In this document: piece by piece, positions 18,192-26,857 of the stretch
Layout: each line of letters opens with the position of its first letter
Numbering within the stretch: position 1 is the stretch's first letter
DNA from: Acidobacteria bacterium UBA2161
Lineage (GTDB): Bacteria > Acidobacteriota > Vicinamibacteria > Vicinamibacterales > UBA823
Direction: 5' to 3'
Assembly (NCBI GenBank): GCA_002328835.1
Contig: DCWN01000040.1
Span: 1-35,292 of the forward strand
Length of the DNA stretch: 35,292 bases
Made by a program: the position numbers and the translations under genes
Notes under the pieces: generated by a model
What the model saw: only the letters and a program-made list of their open reading frames with translations
Told to the model about the DNA's origin: nothing
The model's database searches: none

Positions 18192-18202
18192 CGGTCTCGC
18201 GT

Positions 18203-18664
18203 CTAGCTTCCCGCCTGCCGCGGCCGGATCGCGAAGAGCTGATCGCCGTACTGCACCGGCTGGCCGTTCTCGACGAAGATCTCGACGATCTCGCCGTCGA
18301 GCTCGGAATCGATTTCGTTCATCAACTTCATCGCTTCGATGATGCAGAGCACCTGGCCGCGCCTGACGGTGTCGCCGCTCTCCACGAAGGGACGCGCGTT
18401 CGGGTCGGGCGAACGGTAGAACGTGCCGACGATCGGGGACTTGACGACGGCCAGTTCGATCGACGCCTCCGCATCGGTGTCCGCGGCCGCCTCGACCGGC
18501 GCCCGCGACGCCGCCACCTCCGCCGCCCCGATCACGGTGGCCGGCCCGCGCGCCCCATCGCGCTTGATCCGGAGCCGGATGCCCTGCTGCTCGATCTCGA
18601 ACTCCGAGAGGCTATGCTCCCGGGCCATCTCGAGGATCCGCTTGATTTCGTCGAGGTTCATCAT
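18203..18664 (-). CDS. accB: Acetyl-CoA carboxylase, biotin carboxyl carrier protein
   Basis: Carries the biotin that shuttles CO2 from AccC to the carboxyltransferase. The 153-residue product has the conserved N-terminal helix (NLDEIKRILEMAREHSLSEF), a variable Ala-rich linker (about 40-70), and a biotinyl domain with the attachment site EAMKLM, Lys113. The thumb-type segment PNARPFVESGD before it is typical of AccB. Two adjacent ATG codons (18664 and 18661) can start the frame. It extends upstream into the peptidase gene, but that part is not conserved. Cotranscribed with accC. Confidence 0.95.
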   Translation of the reverse strand: MMNLDEIKRILEMAREHSLSEFEIEQQGIRLRIKRDGARGPATVIGAAEVAASRAPVEAAADTDAEASIELAVVKSPIVGTFYRSPDPNARPFVESGDTVRRGQVLCIIEAMKLMNEIDSELDGEIVEIFVENGQPVQYGDQLFAIRPRQAGS

Positions 18665-18723
18665 CGCTGATTCGTCGGACTGCTCCGCCGGCTTCCCCGC
18701 GGGGCTACGTCGCCGGCCGGGGC

Positions 18724-19896
18724 TCACGACACCACCCACAGATCCCGGCCGACGTCGGTGAGCATCTCGCAGCCGTCGTCGGTCACGGCCACGTCGTCTT
18801 CGAGCCTGACTCCGCCGAACCCAGGCTCGTAGGCGCCGGGCTCGATGGTGAACACCATCCCCGGCGCCAGCGGGCCGTCGGCGCCCGCCGCCACGGCCCG
18901 CTCGCGGTCGGCGTCTCGGCGCGCGACCCGCGGCTCCTCGTGAATCTCCAGGCCGAGGCCGTGCCCCGTGCCATGACCGAAGGCCTCGCCGAGACCGCGC
19001 TCCTCGAGCACCCGACGCGCCGCACCGTCGACGTCGCTCGCCCAGGCACCCGGTCGGACCGCCTCGATCGCGGCGGTCTGAGCGTCGGCCACCGCCGCAT
19101 GCAGCCGCTGGGCGGCCTCAGTCGGCGGGCCGATCGTGGCCACGCGACTGAGGTCCACGCAGTATCCGTCGTGCACCCCGCCGAAGTCCAGCAGGACGAT
19201 GTCGCCTTCGGCCAGCCGGCGCGGGCCTGGCTGGGCGTGCGGCAGAGCGCTGTTCGGGCCCGACGCGACGATCGTATCAAAGGCCGATCGTTCGAAGCCG
19301 CCGCTTCGCAGCGTGTGGTCTACCGTTGCGGCGACCTCGAGTTCACGCTGCCCAGGCTCGAGGGTCCGCCGGACTTCACCCGCGACCTCCGTGAGCATCT
19401 GCCCGGCACGACGCAGGGTCGACAGTTCACCGGGGTCCTTGACCGCCCGGACCTGCTCGACGATTCGATACGTCTCGACGAGCTCGGGTACCTGGGCACC
19501 GGCCTGGCCCGCCTGTCCGACCCGGTCGGTCCACTGCCGGTGGGTCTTGACACTCGTGTGGGCCACCTCGAAGCCAATGCGCGGCCACCCGGTGCCGGCC
19601 AGCAGCTCGCTGACCGTCGCCTCGTAGGAGCGTTCGACCGGGACGAGTTCGGTGTCCGGCGGGCCGTCCGGCGCCGCCAGCAGCGCCCGCGCCGCTGTCA
19701 GGTAGCGGCCGTCTGTGACGAGACGGCAGGTCGACGTGCCCACCAGGAGCGCGCCGCTGGTGCCCGTGAAGTTCGTCAGATAGCGAACATTCGCACCGTG
19801 GGTGACCAGAAGGCCGTCCAGGCGTTCCGCGACGAATCGGTCCCGGACCTTCAGGAGGCGCCGGCCCAGCCGGCTCGCCCCGCCCTCGCCCGACAC
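18724..19896 (-). CDS. Xaa-Pro aminopeptidase/dipeptidase, M24 family
   Basis: A metallopeptidase that releases residues next to proline. The 390-residue product has an N-terminal creatinase-type domain (about 10-150, with VRYLTNFTGTSGALLV and TDGRYLTAA) and a C-terminal pita-bread domain. All five dimetal ligands are visible: Asp in LLDFGG, Asp in CVDLSR, His in GTGHGLGLEIHEEP, Glu in FTIEPGAY, and Glu in GGVRLEDDV. Aminopeptidase P and prolidase cannot be told apart by eye; the genes are often named pepP or pepQ. The GTG start at 19896 overlaps the stop of the TPR gene by one base. An M24 peptidase just before accB is a common arrangement. Confidence 0.92.
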   Translation of the reverse strand: MSGEGGASRLGRRLLKVRDRFVAERLDGLLVTHGANVRYLTNFTGTSGALLVGTSTCRLVTDGRYLTAARALLAAPDGPPDTELVPVERSYEATVSELLAGTGWPRIGFEVAHTSVKTHRQWTDRVGQAGQAGAQVPELVETYRIVEQVRAVKDPGELSTLRRAGQMLTEVAGEVRRTLEPGQRELEVAATVDHTLRSGGFERSAFDTIVASGPNSALPHAQPGPRRLAEGDIVLLDFGGVHDGYCVDLSRVATIGPPTEAAQRLHAAVADAQTAAIEAVRPGAWASDVDGAARRVLEERGLGEAFGHGTGHGLGLEIHEEPRVARRDADRERAVAAGADGPLAPGMVFTIEPGAYEPGFGGVRLEDDVAVTDDGCEMLTDVGRDLWVVS

Positions 19897-20480
19897 TAGC
19901 GTCTCCGGGCTTTCGTCCGCCGACGCCGCGCTGCCCCCAGGAAGCGCTCCAGCGGCGCGAGCGTGGCTGGGCCGGTCCCGCCGGGTGCCGCGGGGTCGCG
20001 GTCCAGCGCCGCCCCGGCTACGGGAATGTCGCCTTCGGGCGGGTCGGTGCCGAACTCGTCGGCAACCGCGCGCGCCGAGCGGACCTCGGCCGCGAGGTCA
20101 TCCAGATCGGCCAGACCCTGCAAGGCTGCCAGATTGTCGGGGGTGTCCGCCAGCACGGCACGCAACTCGGTCCGCGCGCCGTCGAAGTCCTCGACGCCGG
20201 CCAGCGCCCGGCCCAGCGTGACCCGTGCCGAGGCGTAGCCGGGATGGTGTTCGAGGCCGGCGCGGCAGACCGCAATCGCCTCGTCGAAGCGGCCCGCGCG
20301 CCGGTACTGCTCGCCAAGGTTGGCGAACGCGACCGAGGCCGGGTCCGCCCTCACCCGGCGCTCGAGCTCGTCGAGGAGGGTCGGATCCGCCATCGTAGCG
20401 CCGACCGCCCCGGATCTTGGGGAGCGTCGCGCGCCGCGCGCGTCGGAAGAGAACAGGCTGAGCGGCTCACGTCGAGTCAT
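19896..20480 (-). CDS. TPR-repeat protein of unknown role
   Basis: The 194-residue product has about three tetratricopeptide-type repeats between 35 and 140 (for example FANLGEQYRRAGRFDEAIAVCRAGLEHH, here spanning about 53-80), a Pro/Gly-rich linker, and a very basic tail ending RRRRTKARRR. No signal peptide is seen from the ATG at 20480. An internal ATG at 20393 would remove 29 low-complexity residues and is a credible alternative. It begins 31 bases after the pilQ stop and overlaps the peptidase start. It is therefore in the pilus operon by position, where small TPR proteins often serve as assembly partners, but no function can be assigned. Confidence 0.7.
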   Translation of the reverse strand: MTRREPLSLFSSDARGARRSPRSGAVGATMADPTLLDELERRVRADPASVAFANLGEQYRRAGRFDEAIAVCRAGLEHHPGYASARVTLGRALAGVEDFDGARTELRAVLADTPDNLAALQGLADLDDLAAEVRSARAVADEFGTDPPEGDIPVAGAALDRDPAAPGGTGPATLAPLERFLGAARRRRTKARRR

Positions 20481-20511
20481 CGTTCACACTCGTCGGTTGA
20501 CTGCACCACGC

Positions 20512-23094
20512 TCATCTGATGATCCGGGGCGTGATGAAGATGAGCAGTTCCCGGTTCTCCGTCTGGTTCAGTTCACGCTGGAAGAGCCAGCCCAGCAGCG
20601 GAATCCGGCTCAGGTACGGCACCCGGTCGTTCGAAATCAGTTCGGTCGCCAGGAAGATGCCGCCGATGACGGTCGTCGCGCCGTCGTCGACCTGCACCTG
20701 GGTCGTGGCGAACTGCGTGTCGATGGGCGGGATGCCGTTGATCGACCGCGAGAAATCGGGCGACGCGTTCTCGAGGATGATCTGCATGATCACCGTGTCG
20801 GCTTCGGTGATCTGCGGGGTCACCCGCAGGCTGAGGGCGGCATCCTTGAACGACACGGTGACCGTGTTGTTGGCCACGGTCTGAATCGGGATCTGGATAC
20901 CCTGCTTTACTTCGGCCTGGACGTTGTTCTGCGTCGTCACGCGCGGCGTCGACAGGATCCGGCCATTACCGCTCGACTCGAGCGCCGACAGTGCGACGTC
21001 GAGGCTGAACGCGCCGTTGATCGCGCCCAGCGTGAGGCCGACGGCGCCGGTGGGCGCATTCACCGGCAGGTTGACGGCGGTGCCGCTGTTCTCGGTGTCG
21101 ATCGCTCGAGCGTCGGTGCCGAACGGGCCCTGCGTGCCGCCGGTGCGGCCGGTCAGGCCGGCGCGGTTCGGGAAACTCAGCCCCGTCGTGTTGCCCAGTT
21201 CCGGCGCCAGCCGGCCGTTCAGGCCCCACTGCACGCCGAGCTCCTTGGCGAAGTCGCTGGTGGTCTGGACGATCCTGGCCTCGATCTCGACCTGCGGCTC
21301 GGCCCGATCGAGCGTGTTAATGAGCTCGGCCGCGCTACCGACGTTCTCGGCCAGGTCGGTGATGATCAGCGTGTTCGTCCGTTCGTCGATCTGGACCTGG
21401 CCGCGCTGCGACAGAACCGACGTGGTGATCAGGGCGGCCAGGTCGGTCGCGCGCGCGTAGCTCAAGGTGCGCGGCACGACGACGAGTTCACCCGAGAGCG
21501 CCAGCTCGTCGGCGAGGGCGCGGCGCTGGGACTCCTCATCGGCCAGGACGGTCAGCGGCGCAATGCGCACCACGGTGCCGTCGACGGTGTAGCCCAGCGC
21601 ATTGGAGCGAAGAATGATGTCGAACGCCTGGTCCCACGGCACGTCGCGCAGGGCGACGTCGACGCTGCCCTGGACGTTCGGGTCGATCACGATGTTCAGA
21701 CTGCTGATCTCGGCGAACGCCCGGAGCACCGCGCGCAGGTCGGCGTTCTGGAAGTCGAGGGAGACCGGGTCGCCCGTGAACTCCGTGACCTGGCCCGAGC
21801 CCAGTCCTCCGTCGAGTTGCGGACTGGCGGGCGGCGCGGCCGGCGCGGGCGCCCCCGGGGGCACCTGTGGCAGCTGGGGCGTCCGGTCCACCACCCTGAT
21901 CGGCAGATCGAAGAGCGAGATCGGCGCCAGGTCGATCGCCTCGGCGGGGGCCTCGGCCCGCGGCGCGACGTCAACCGTCAATTGGGCATTGGCGGTTCGC
22001 GGCCCCGCGAGCGGCGCCGCCGGGACGGCTGCCGACGCCCACGCCAGCACCCGCGCGACGACCGGGTCGACCGTCGACGACGGGTCGGCGGCGACGAGCA
22101 CGGGCGCCGGAGCGTCCTGAGATTCCGCAAGGCCCGGAGCAAACGGGGCGTCACGATCGTCCGGGGCACCCAGTTCGGCGTCCTCCGGCTGCGCCGAGCC
22201 GTCCTCCGGCTGCGCTGGTTCGACCGGGAAGACGTCCAGGATCGGGTCGGCGATCCGCGCGACCGCAGTCTCGATCGGGAAGACGATCGTGAGATCTCGG
22301 GACTCCCCGGCCGCTTGCTCGACCCGGTAGCGCGTCGCCCGGCGCAGGTCGAAGACGACGCGCGTCACGAGCGGTTCGTGGCTGTGCGCGGCGACGCGAA
22401 TCTGCCGGACCGGACCGAGGTTGACGGTCGTCAGCGCCGGCACATTCGCCCGGAGTTCCGGGAAGTCGAGGACGAGACGCGGCGGCGGGTCGGCGGCTTC
22501 GGCGATCCGGCCCGGGCTCAGCGCGCCGTTGGCGGTGATCGTGACACGCACCTCGTCGGGCGCCGCGGAGGTGCGGATCGCGCGAATCGTCGTTGCCGCA
22601 TCGTCGGGCCGGGGAACCGTCGCGACCGGTGGCTCGCTCGACGCGATCGGCGCAGGCCCCATCACTGGCGGCGTCGGCGGCGCGGATGCGGCCACCGGTC
22701 GCTCACCGTCTAGTTCGATGCGGATCACGCCCTGCGCGCTCTCCACGTGGTGCGCAACCGGCGCCAACAACGACACCTTGACGCGAACCAGGCCGCTGCC
22801 GTCGGGGGCGGACGCGGTCTCCACTTCGACGCCAGCGAGCGGGCTCGGACCACCGGCCTGCAGATCGTTCTGCAGACCGTCGGCCGAGGCGTTGCGCAGG
22901 TCGACCAGCACGGTGAAGGGGTCGGGCCGGCTCGAGACGTACGCGACGGGTTCGGACGCGGCAATGACCACCGCCGTCCGCCCGTTGGTCACGGCGGACC
23001 GGATCTGCTCGATGCGCACGGGGGCATTGGTGTCAACCGACGCACCGCTCGCGGTGATGGCGCACACGACGACCGTCCTACAGACACGTGTCAC
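20512..23094 (-). CDS. pilQ: Type IV pilus secretin
   Basis: Outer-membrane ring through which the pilus passes. The 860-residue product has a short hydrophobic leader, two AMIN-type peptidoglycan-binding domains (about 25-130 and 165-285), and a long Pro/Ala/Asp-rich linker (about 285-440). An N0/STN domain follows (about 440-525: SLDFQNADLRAVLRAFAEIS, VDVALRDVPWDQA), then an N1 domain (about 530-620: DERTNTLIITD). The secretin barrel runs to the end, with VPYLSRIPLLGWLFQ and LLIFITPRII as signatures. The GTG start at 23094 overlaps the pilP stop (GTGA). Last of pilMNOPQ. Confidence 0.95.
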   Translation of the reverse strand: MTRVCRTVVVCAITASGASVDTNAPVRIEQIRSAVTNGRTAVVIAASEPVAYVSSRPDPFTVLVDLRNASADGLQNDLQAGGPSPLAGVEVETASAPDGSGLVRVKVSLLAPVAHHVESAQGVIRIELDGERPVAASAPPTPPVMGPAPIASSEPPVATVPRPDDAATTIRAIRTSAAPDEVRVTITANGALSPGRIAEAADPPPRLVLDFPELRANVPALTTVNLGPVRQIRVAAHSHEPLVTRVVFDLRRATRYRVEQAAGESRDLTIVFPIETAVARIADPILDVFPVEPAQPEDGSAQPEDAELGAPDDRDAPFAPGLAESQDAPAPVLVAADPSSTVDPVVARVLAWASAAVPAAPLAGPRTANAQLTVDVAPRAEAPAEAIDLAPISLFDLPIRVVDRTPQLPQVPPGAPAPAAPPASPQLDGGLGSGQVTEFTGDPVSLDFQNADLRAVLRAFAEISSLNIVIDPNVQGSVDVALRDVPWDQAFDIILRSNALGYTVDGTVVRIAPLTVLADEESQRRALADELALSGELVVVPRTLSYARATDLAALITTSVLSQRGQVQIDERTNTLIITDLAENVGSAAELINTLDRAEPQVEIEARIVQTTSDFAKELGVQWGLNGRLAPELGNTTGLSFPNRAGLTGRTGGTQGPFGTDARAIDTENSGTAVNLPVNAPTGAVGLTLGAINGAFSLDVALSALESSGNGRILSTPRVTTQNNVQAEVKQGIQIPIQTVANNTVTVSFKDAALSLRVTPQITEADTVIMQIILENASPDFSRSINGIPPIDTQFATTQVQVDDGATTVIGGIFLATELISNDRVPYLSRIPLLGWLFQRELNQTENRELLIFITPRIIR

Positions 23095-23711
23095 CGTTGG
23101 TCCTCCGGCGTCCGCAGCGGCTTGATCACCTCGCGCTCGGTCACGAGCGAGAGCGGATCGTTGACGACCTGCATGAAGATGATGGCGTCCTCGGTGATCG
23201 TGCGAATCGTGCCGTCGAACAGCCGGTCGCCCTCGCGCACCATGTAGGTTCTATCGTTGGGCGACTGCACGATTGCCACGAAGGCGCCTCGACTGCGCAC
23301 GATGCCGCGCAGCGCCACCTCGTTGATCGTCAGGCCGCCGAGACCCTCCGGCCGGTCGCCGATCGGCAGCGCTTCGACGCCGCGCGCGAGCAGGCTGACG
23401 AACGGGTCGCGCCGCCCCCCGGCGTCGTACGAGTAGACTTCACCACCCGGTTCCACGCCTGGCTCAACCTCGTCGCCGGCCTGGGCCGCCGCTGCAGCCG
23501 CCGGTGGAGTCTGCTCGGCGCCCGGCGCGCCCGCCGGCGTCGGGACGACCTCGCCGGCCTCTTCCATCGCTGCGGCAACCTCGGGCGGGACCGGCGGCGG
23601 CCGGACCGGCTGCGCATGGGCCCGCGTCGCGCCCGCGGTCAGGCCCAGGATGAACACCAGGCCGGATACCGCGCAGAAGCCAACCCCGAGCATGCGCCCC
23701 CTCATCGCCAT
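23091..23711 (-). CDS. pilP: Type IV pilus assembly protein PilP
   Basis: PilP links the PilN/PilO inner-membrane complex to PilQ. The 206-residue product has a cleavable-looking signal peptide (about 1-33, ending ATRAHA-QPV), a Pro/Ala/Glu-rich linker, and a C-terminal homology domain with RRDPFVSLL, NEVALRGIVRS, VREGDRLFDGTIRTI and the ending REVIKPLR. Many PilP proteins are lipoproteins. Here no lipobox cysteine follows the signal segment, so it is probably a soluble periplasmic protein. The ATG at 23711 lies one base after the pilO stop, and an ATG two codons later is possible. The frame extends upstream into pilO, but that part is rejected. Confidence 0.9.
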   Translation of the reverse strand: MAMRGRMLGVGFCAVSGLVFILGLTAGATRAHAQPVRPPPVPPEVAAAMEEAGEVVPTPAGAPGAEQTPPAAAAAAQAGDEVEPGVEPGGEVYSYDAGGRRDPFVSLLARGVEALPIGDRPEGLGGLTINEVALRGIVRSRGAFVAIVQSPNDRTYMVREGDRLFDGTIRTITEDAIIFMQVVNDPLSLVTEREVIKPLRTPEDQR

Positions 23712-23712
23712 C

Positions 23713-24297
23713 TCACGCTCCGGGCGCCGCACCGGCCGGCGTTTCGAGAAGGACGAAGGTCGTTGCAGTGCACTCCGCGGCGATCGTGTTGCCCGCACCG
23801 CCGTCTTCGTTGGCGCGAATGTTGACGTTGCTCACGTTGATGATTCGGGAGAACTTGCTGATCCGGTCGAAGAACTCCCCGAGGTTGTGGTACGTGCCGC
23901 TCAGCTGCAACGAGATCGGCCATTCGATGTGCATGGCCTGCGTGACGATCGGCTGCGGCGTAAAGGCCCGAATGGTCAGGCTCGACTGGGTCGCCAGGGT
24001 CTGGACGCGCCGCAGGAGGTCGCCGACATCCTGCTGCTCCGGCAGCACGGCCCGGAGGCTGTCGAGCCGGCCCTCGAGATCGGCCACCTGCGCCTCGAAC
24101 TCGGGCAACTGCCGAGCAATCGCCAGACCGCGGTTGATGTCGGCGCGCATCTGCTCGAGCTCGGCCCGCTGCGTCGCCATAGCCGCTTGCTCTGGCGCGG
24201 CGTAGTAGAAATAGAACCCTGCGAGACCGACCAGGGAGATCGCGACAAAGGCCCTGACTTGGCCGTACCACGGCAGCTTGTTCAGCGACAGTCCCAC
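23713..24297 (-). CDS. pilO: Type IV pilus assembly protein PilO
   Basis: Inner-membrane partner of PilN in the alignment subcomplex. The 194-residue product has a short cytoplasmic N-terminus, one membrane segment (about 16-33, AFVAISLVGLAGFYFYYA), a coiled-coil region (about 37-85, rich in Glu/Gln/Leu), and a ferredoxin-like periplasmic domain (YHNLGEFFDRISKFSRIINV is typical). It starts with GTG at 24297. A 92-base gap without a recognisable element separates it from pilN; within this operon the other gaps are overlaps or a few bases. Confidence 0.92.
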   Translation of the reverse strand: MGLSLNKLPWYGQVRAFVAISLVGLAGFYFYYAAPEQAAMATQRAELEQMRADINRGLAIARQLPEFEAQVADLEGRLDSLRAVLPEQQDVGDLLRRVQTLATQSSLTIRAFTPQPIVTQAMHIEWPISLQLSGTYHNLGEFFDRISKFSRIINVSNVNIRANEDGGAGNTIAAECTATTFVLLETPAGAAPGA

Positions 24298-24389
24298 GAC
24301 TCGCGCTTGACCCTATCGGTCTACGTGCCCCTTGGCTTTAGTGCGCCCCGGCGACGACACGCCCGGCCGCTCATGTTCATCTTCATCGC

Positions 24390-24986
24390 TCATGGCGTGG
24401 CCGGCGGCGTCCCCGGCGCGCCGACGGCCGGGGGCAAGAACTGCACCCGCACCGAAAAGTTCACGACTTCGCTCTGGGTCAGCTCCTCGACCTGACTGTC
24501 GAGCATCTCCACGGGCAACTGGAAGAACCCCGAACTCTCGAGGTTGCCGATGAAATCGGACAGCACCGTGAGCGTCGTCGTGCGTCCCTGGATCGTCAAC
24601 CCGGCTTGGTCCTGAACCATCTCGACCAGCCAGAGCCCCTCTGGGATGGCCCGGCTGACCTCATCCAGCATCCGCACGGGCTGCCCCTGGCCCTGCCGCA
24701 GTTGCTCGATCAACGCGACCCGCTGCTGCAGCTGCTGCCGGCGCGACTCTAAATCCCGCACTTGCTCGAGCACACCGCTCAACCGGTCCGTCTCGGTCTG
24801 CGCGAGCGCGACTTCTTGCGCGAGGGCGGCCGTCTCCTGCCGCATCGTCCAAAACCACCAGCCGATGCCCAGCGCCGTCGCCAGCAACACCACGCTGCAC
24901 GCCGCCGCGGCCTTCTGCGCCGGGTCGAACCCGACCCGGCGCCGGGTCCGCTCGCGCTCGACGGTCAGCAGGTTGATGCGAATCAT
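24390..24986 (-). CDS. pilN: Type IV pilus assembly protein PilN
   Basis: Binds PilM in the cytoplasm through its N-terminal INLL peptide and pairs with PilO in the periplasm. The 198-residue product starts MIRINLLTVERERTRRR, the canonical PilM-binding segment. It then has one membrane helix (about 27-47), a coiled coil (about 50-95), and a periplasmic domain with IPEGLWLVEM and LTIQGRTTTL. The C-terminus is Pro/Ala-rich. Its ATG overlaps the pilM stop (ATGA), showing tight coupling. Confidence 0.93.
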   Translation of the reverse strand: MIRINLLTVERERTRRRVGFDPAQKAAAACSVVLLATALGIGWWFWTMRQETAALAQEVALAQTETDRLSGVLEQVRDLESRRQQLQQRVALIEQLRQGQGQPVRMLDEVSRAIPEGLWLVEMVQDQAGLTIQGRTTTLTVLSDFIGNLESSGFFQLPVEMLDSQVEELTQSEVVNFSVRVQFLPPAVGAPGTPPATP

Positions 24987-26047
24987 CGGTCGCCCGCCTG
25001 ACGTAGGGCCAGCCCGACCGCCACCGCGGCAGTCGATGAGAGGTCGCCGACGTCGCCCGTCCGCTTGCTGTCGAGCGGCAGCTGGCGGAACGGGTCGAAC
25101 ATCTCCACCTGTGTCCCGAACCGGTCGGCCATCGTGTCGGCCAGGCCCTCGATCTGGGCCGTGCCCCCGCTGAGGACGATCTGATCGATCTGATCCGAGG
25201 CCGCGGTGGCCTTGAAGAAGTCGAAGGTCTTCTGCACCTCGAGCATCACGTTGTCGGTCACGGCCGCCAGCGCGGGAATCGCCTCGTCGAAGGTCAGTCC
25301 CTCGATCGGCACGCCGCGCTTCAGCATGTCCGCGTTCTCGAACGGCAGGCTGAGCTCCTTCTGCAGGGCCTCGGTGTAGTCGTTGCCGCCAATCGAAATG
25401 TCGCGCGTGAACACCGACTGATCGCCGTTCAGGATGTTCACGTTGATCGCGCTGGCACCGGCGTTCATCAGGACCACGACCAGCCCGGGCTCGATGCCGT
25501 AGTTCACCTCATAGGCGTTCTGGAGGGCGAACGCGTCGACGTCGACCACGACCGCATTGCGTCCGGCCTGCGCGATGACGCCGGTGTAGTCCGCGATCTT
25601 TTCCTTCTTGGCGGCCACCAGCAGGACATCCATCGTCCCCCGCGCCGCGCCCTCGGAATCGCCCTCGACCACCTGGTAGTCGAGGGTCACGTCCTGGATG
25701 TCGAACGGGATGTACTGCTCGGCCTCCCAGTAGATCGACTCGCCCAGCTCGCTGTCGGTCATCAGTGGGAGCGTGATCTTCTTGACGATGACCGCGCTGC
25801 CCGACAGCGAGGCGATGACGTCCTTCGCCTTCACACGACCCGCCTCGAACAGCCGGCCGATCGCCTCGGCGACCGACGCGCCGTCCAGGATCGCGCCGTC
25901 GACGATGGCGTCGGGCGGCACGGGCTCGCTGCCCACCCACGTCACCTGGTGGCCGCTGCGGGAAGACGTCAGCTCGACCGCCTTGACGGCGCTCGAGCCG
26001 ATGTCCAGGCCAACGCTGGATTTCGATCTGCCGAACACGTCCTTCAA
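24983..26047 (-). CDS. pilM: Type IV pilus assembly protein PilM (actin-like ATPase)
   Basis: Cytoplasmic actin/FtsA-like ATPase that docks on PilN. The 354-residue product has the phosphate-1 loop VGLDIGSSAVKAVEL (about 12-26), a central SHS2-type region, GESIYWEAEQYIPFDIQDV (conserved in PilM), and the adenosine-type motif VLSGGTAQIEGL. The first possible start is TTG at 26047, since a stop lies ten codons upstream. GGAGG lies only two bases before it, so the GTG at 26038 may be the true start, with the usual spacing. First gene of the minus-strand run, divergent from rplM. Confidence 0.93.
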   Translation of the reverse strand: MKDVFGRSKSSVGLDIGSSAVKAVELTSSRSGHQVTWVGSEPVPPDAIVDGAILDGASVAEAIGRLFEAGRVKAKDVIASLSGSAVIVKKITLPLMTDSELGESIYWEAEQYIPFDIQDVTLDYQVVEGDSEGAARGTMDVLLVAAKKEKIADYTGVIAQAGRNAVVVDVDAFALQNAYEVNYGIEPGLVVVLMNAGASAINVNILNGDQSVFTRDISIGGNDYTEALQKELSLPFENADMLKRGVPIEGLTFDEAIPALAAVTDNVMLEVQKTFDFFKATAASDQIDQIVLSGGTAQIEGLADTMADRFGTQVEMFDPFRQLPLDSKRTGDVGDLSSTAAVAVGLALRQAGDR

Positions 26048-26074
26048 TGCCTCCGAGGACCGCTAACCCCTTCT

Positions 26075-26104
26075 GTTATAGCCGTTTGACCGTCAAGTCG
26101 ACAA
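26075..26104 (-). promoter_or_regulatory. Candidate promoter for the pilM-thiE run
   Basis: On the minus strand TTGTCG (26104-26099) and TATAAC (26080-26075) are separated by 18 bases. Initiation near 26068 would leave about 20 bases before the TTG start. A nearer TTGACG at 26096-26091 is only ten bases from the -10 and is too close. Confidence 0.45.
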
Positions 26105-26343
26105 CGGCTTCGCGTGGGTCCCCACACACGCACAGCAACAGTGCGCAATTGGCGTATCGGCGGCTTGACGCGAACCGGCCAGGGTACGGTGCGCCTCTGG
26201 CATGATCCGCTGCCGTTTCCGGCAGCGTCATGCAATGCGGGCACTTCGCGCAGCCGGCGGCGCCGAGCGCCGCGGTCGGCGGATCGTCGGCCTCGCGGCC
26301 CGGCCCGAGTGGCCAGAAAAGCCGCGTATTCAGGGTCGATTCC

Positions 26344-26372
26344 TTGACAGCGCCGCTAATCGCCCGTATACT
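26344..26372 (+). promoter_or_regulatory. Strong sigma-70-type promoter for the rplM operon
   Basis: TTGACA (26344-26349), a 17-base spacer, and TATACT (26367-26372) form the best consensus promoter in the window. Initiation near 26379 leaves a leader of about 43 bases. Strength fits a ribosomal-protein operon. Confidence 0.8.
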
Positions 26373-26421
26373 TTGGGTTTGCGGCGACGCGGAAGAGCGC
26401 CGAGAGGGAGTCGAGAGGGAG

Positions 26422-26856
26422 TTGACGAGGACGTTCGTCGCCACACCGAAGACCATTGAGCGCCAGTGGCACGTGATCGACGTCGAGGGCAAGGTCCTCG
26501 GTCGGATCGCCACGGCCGTCGCACGCCTGCTCCAAGGGAAGCATCGCCCGCAGTACACCCCGTTCCTCGACACGGGTGACCACGTCGTCATCGTCAATGC
26601 CGCGGCGATCAAGCTGACCGGCCAGAAGGAAGAGCAGAAGCTCTACCGGCGACACAGCGGATACGAGGGCGGACTGAGGGAAGAGCGCGCGAAGGTCGTC
26701 CGCCAGCAACGGCCGATCCGCATCGTCGAGGAGGCCGTTCGGGGCATGCTGCCCAAGACCAAACTGGGCGATGCGATGTACCGCAAGCTGAAGGTCTACC
26801 CCGGCCCCGACCACCCCCACGCCGCCCAGAAACCCACCACGCTCGAGGTCGCGTAA
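26422..26856 (+). CDS. rplM: Large-subunit ribosomal protein uL13
   Basis: Assembly protein of the 50S subunit that binds 23S rRNA. The 144-residue product from the TTG at 26422 starts MTRTFVATP and contains RQWHVIDVEGKVLGRIA, KHRPQYTPFLDTGDHVVIVN, KLYRRHSGYEGG, VRGMLPKTKLG and the KLKVYPGPDHPHAAQKP ending. These are all conserved L13 blocks, and length matches E. coli (142). No ATG or GTG lies between the leader and this point. Purine-rich GAGAGGGAG sits immediately before it. The rpsI start follows the stop after one base. Confidence 0.95.
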   Translation: MTRTFVATPKTIERQWHVIDVEGKVLGRIATAVARLLQGKHRPQYTPFLDTGDHVVIVNAAAIKLTGQKEEQKLYRRHSGYEGGLREERAKVVRQQRPIRIVEEAVRGMLPKTKLGDAMYRKLKVYPGPDHPHAAQKPTTLEVA

Positions 26857-26857
26857 C

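Larger units (their letters stand above)
26048..26421. other. Divergent intergenic region between pilM and rplM
   Basis: This 374-base region carries the promoters of the pilus run (minus) and of the ribosomal-protein run (plus), both annotated separately. Between about 26105 and 26340 I see no convincing gene. An ORF that reads in from 26230 in the rplM frame lacks conservation before the true rplM start. Confidence 0.6.

Noticed and set aside
20320..22713. Long plus-strand ORF (797 codons) opposite pilQ and the TPR gene
   Set aside because: Arg-rich shadow frame across a secretin with intact domains on the other strand; no conserved motif.
26230..26421. Upstream extension of the rplM frame starting MQCGHF
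   Set aside because: It crosses the consensus rplM promoter and adds 64 residues never found in L13; chance open frame.
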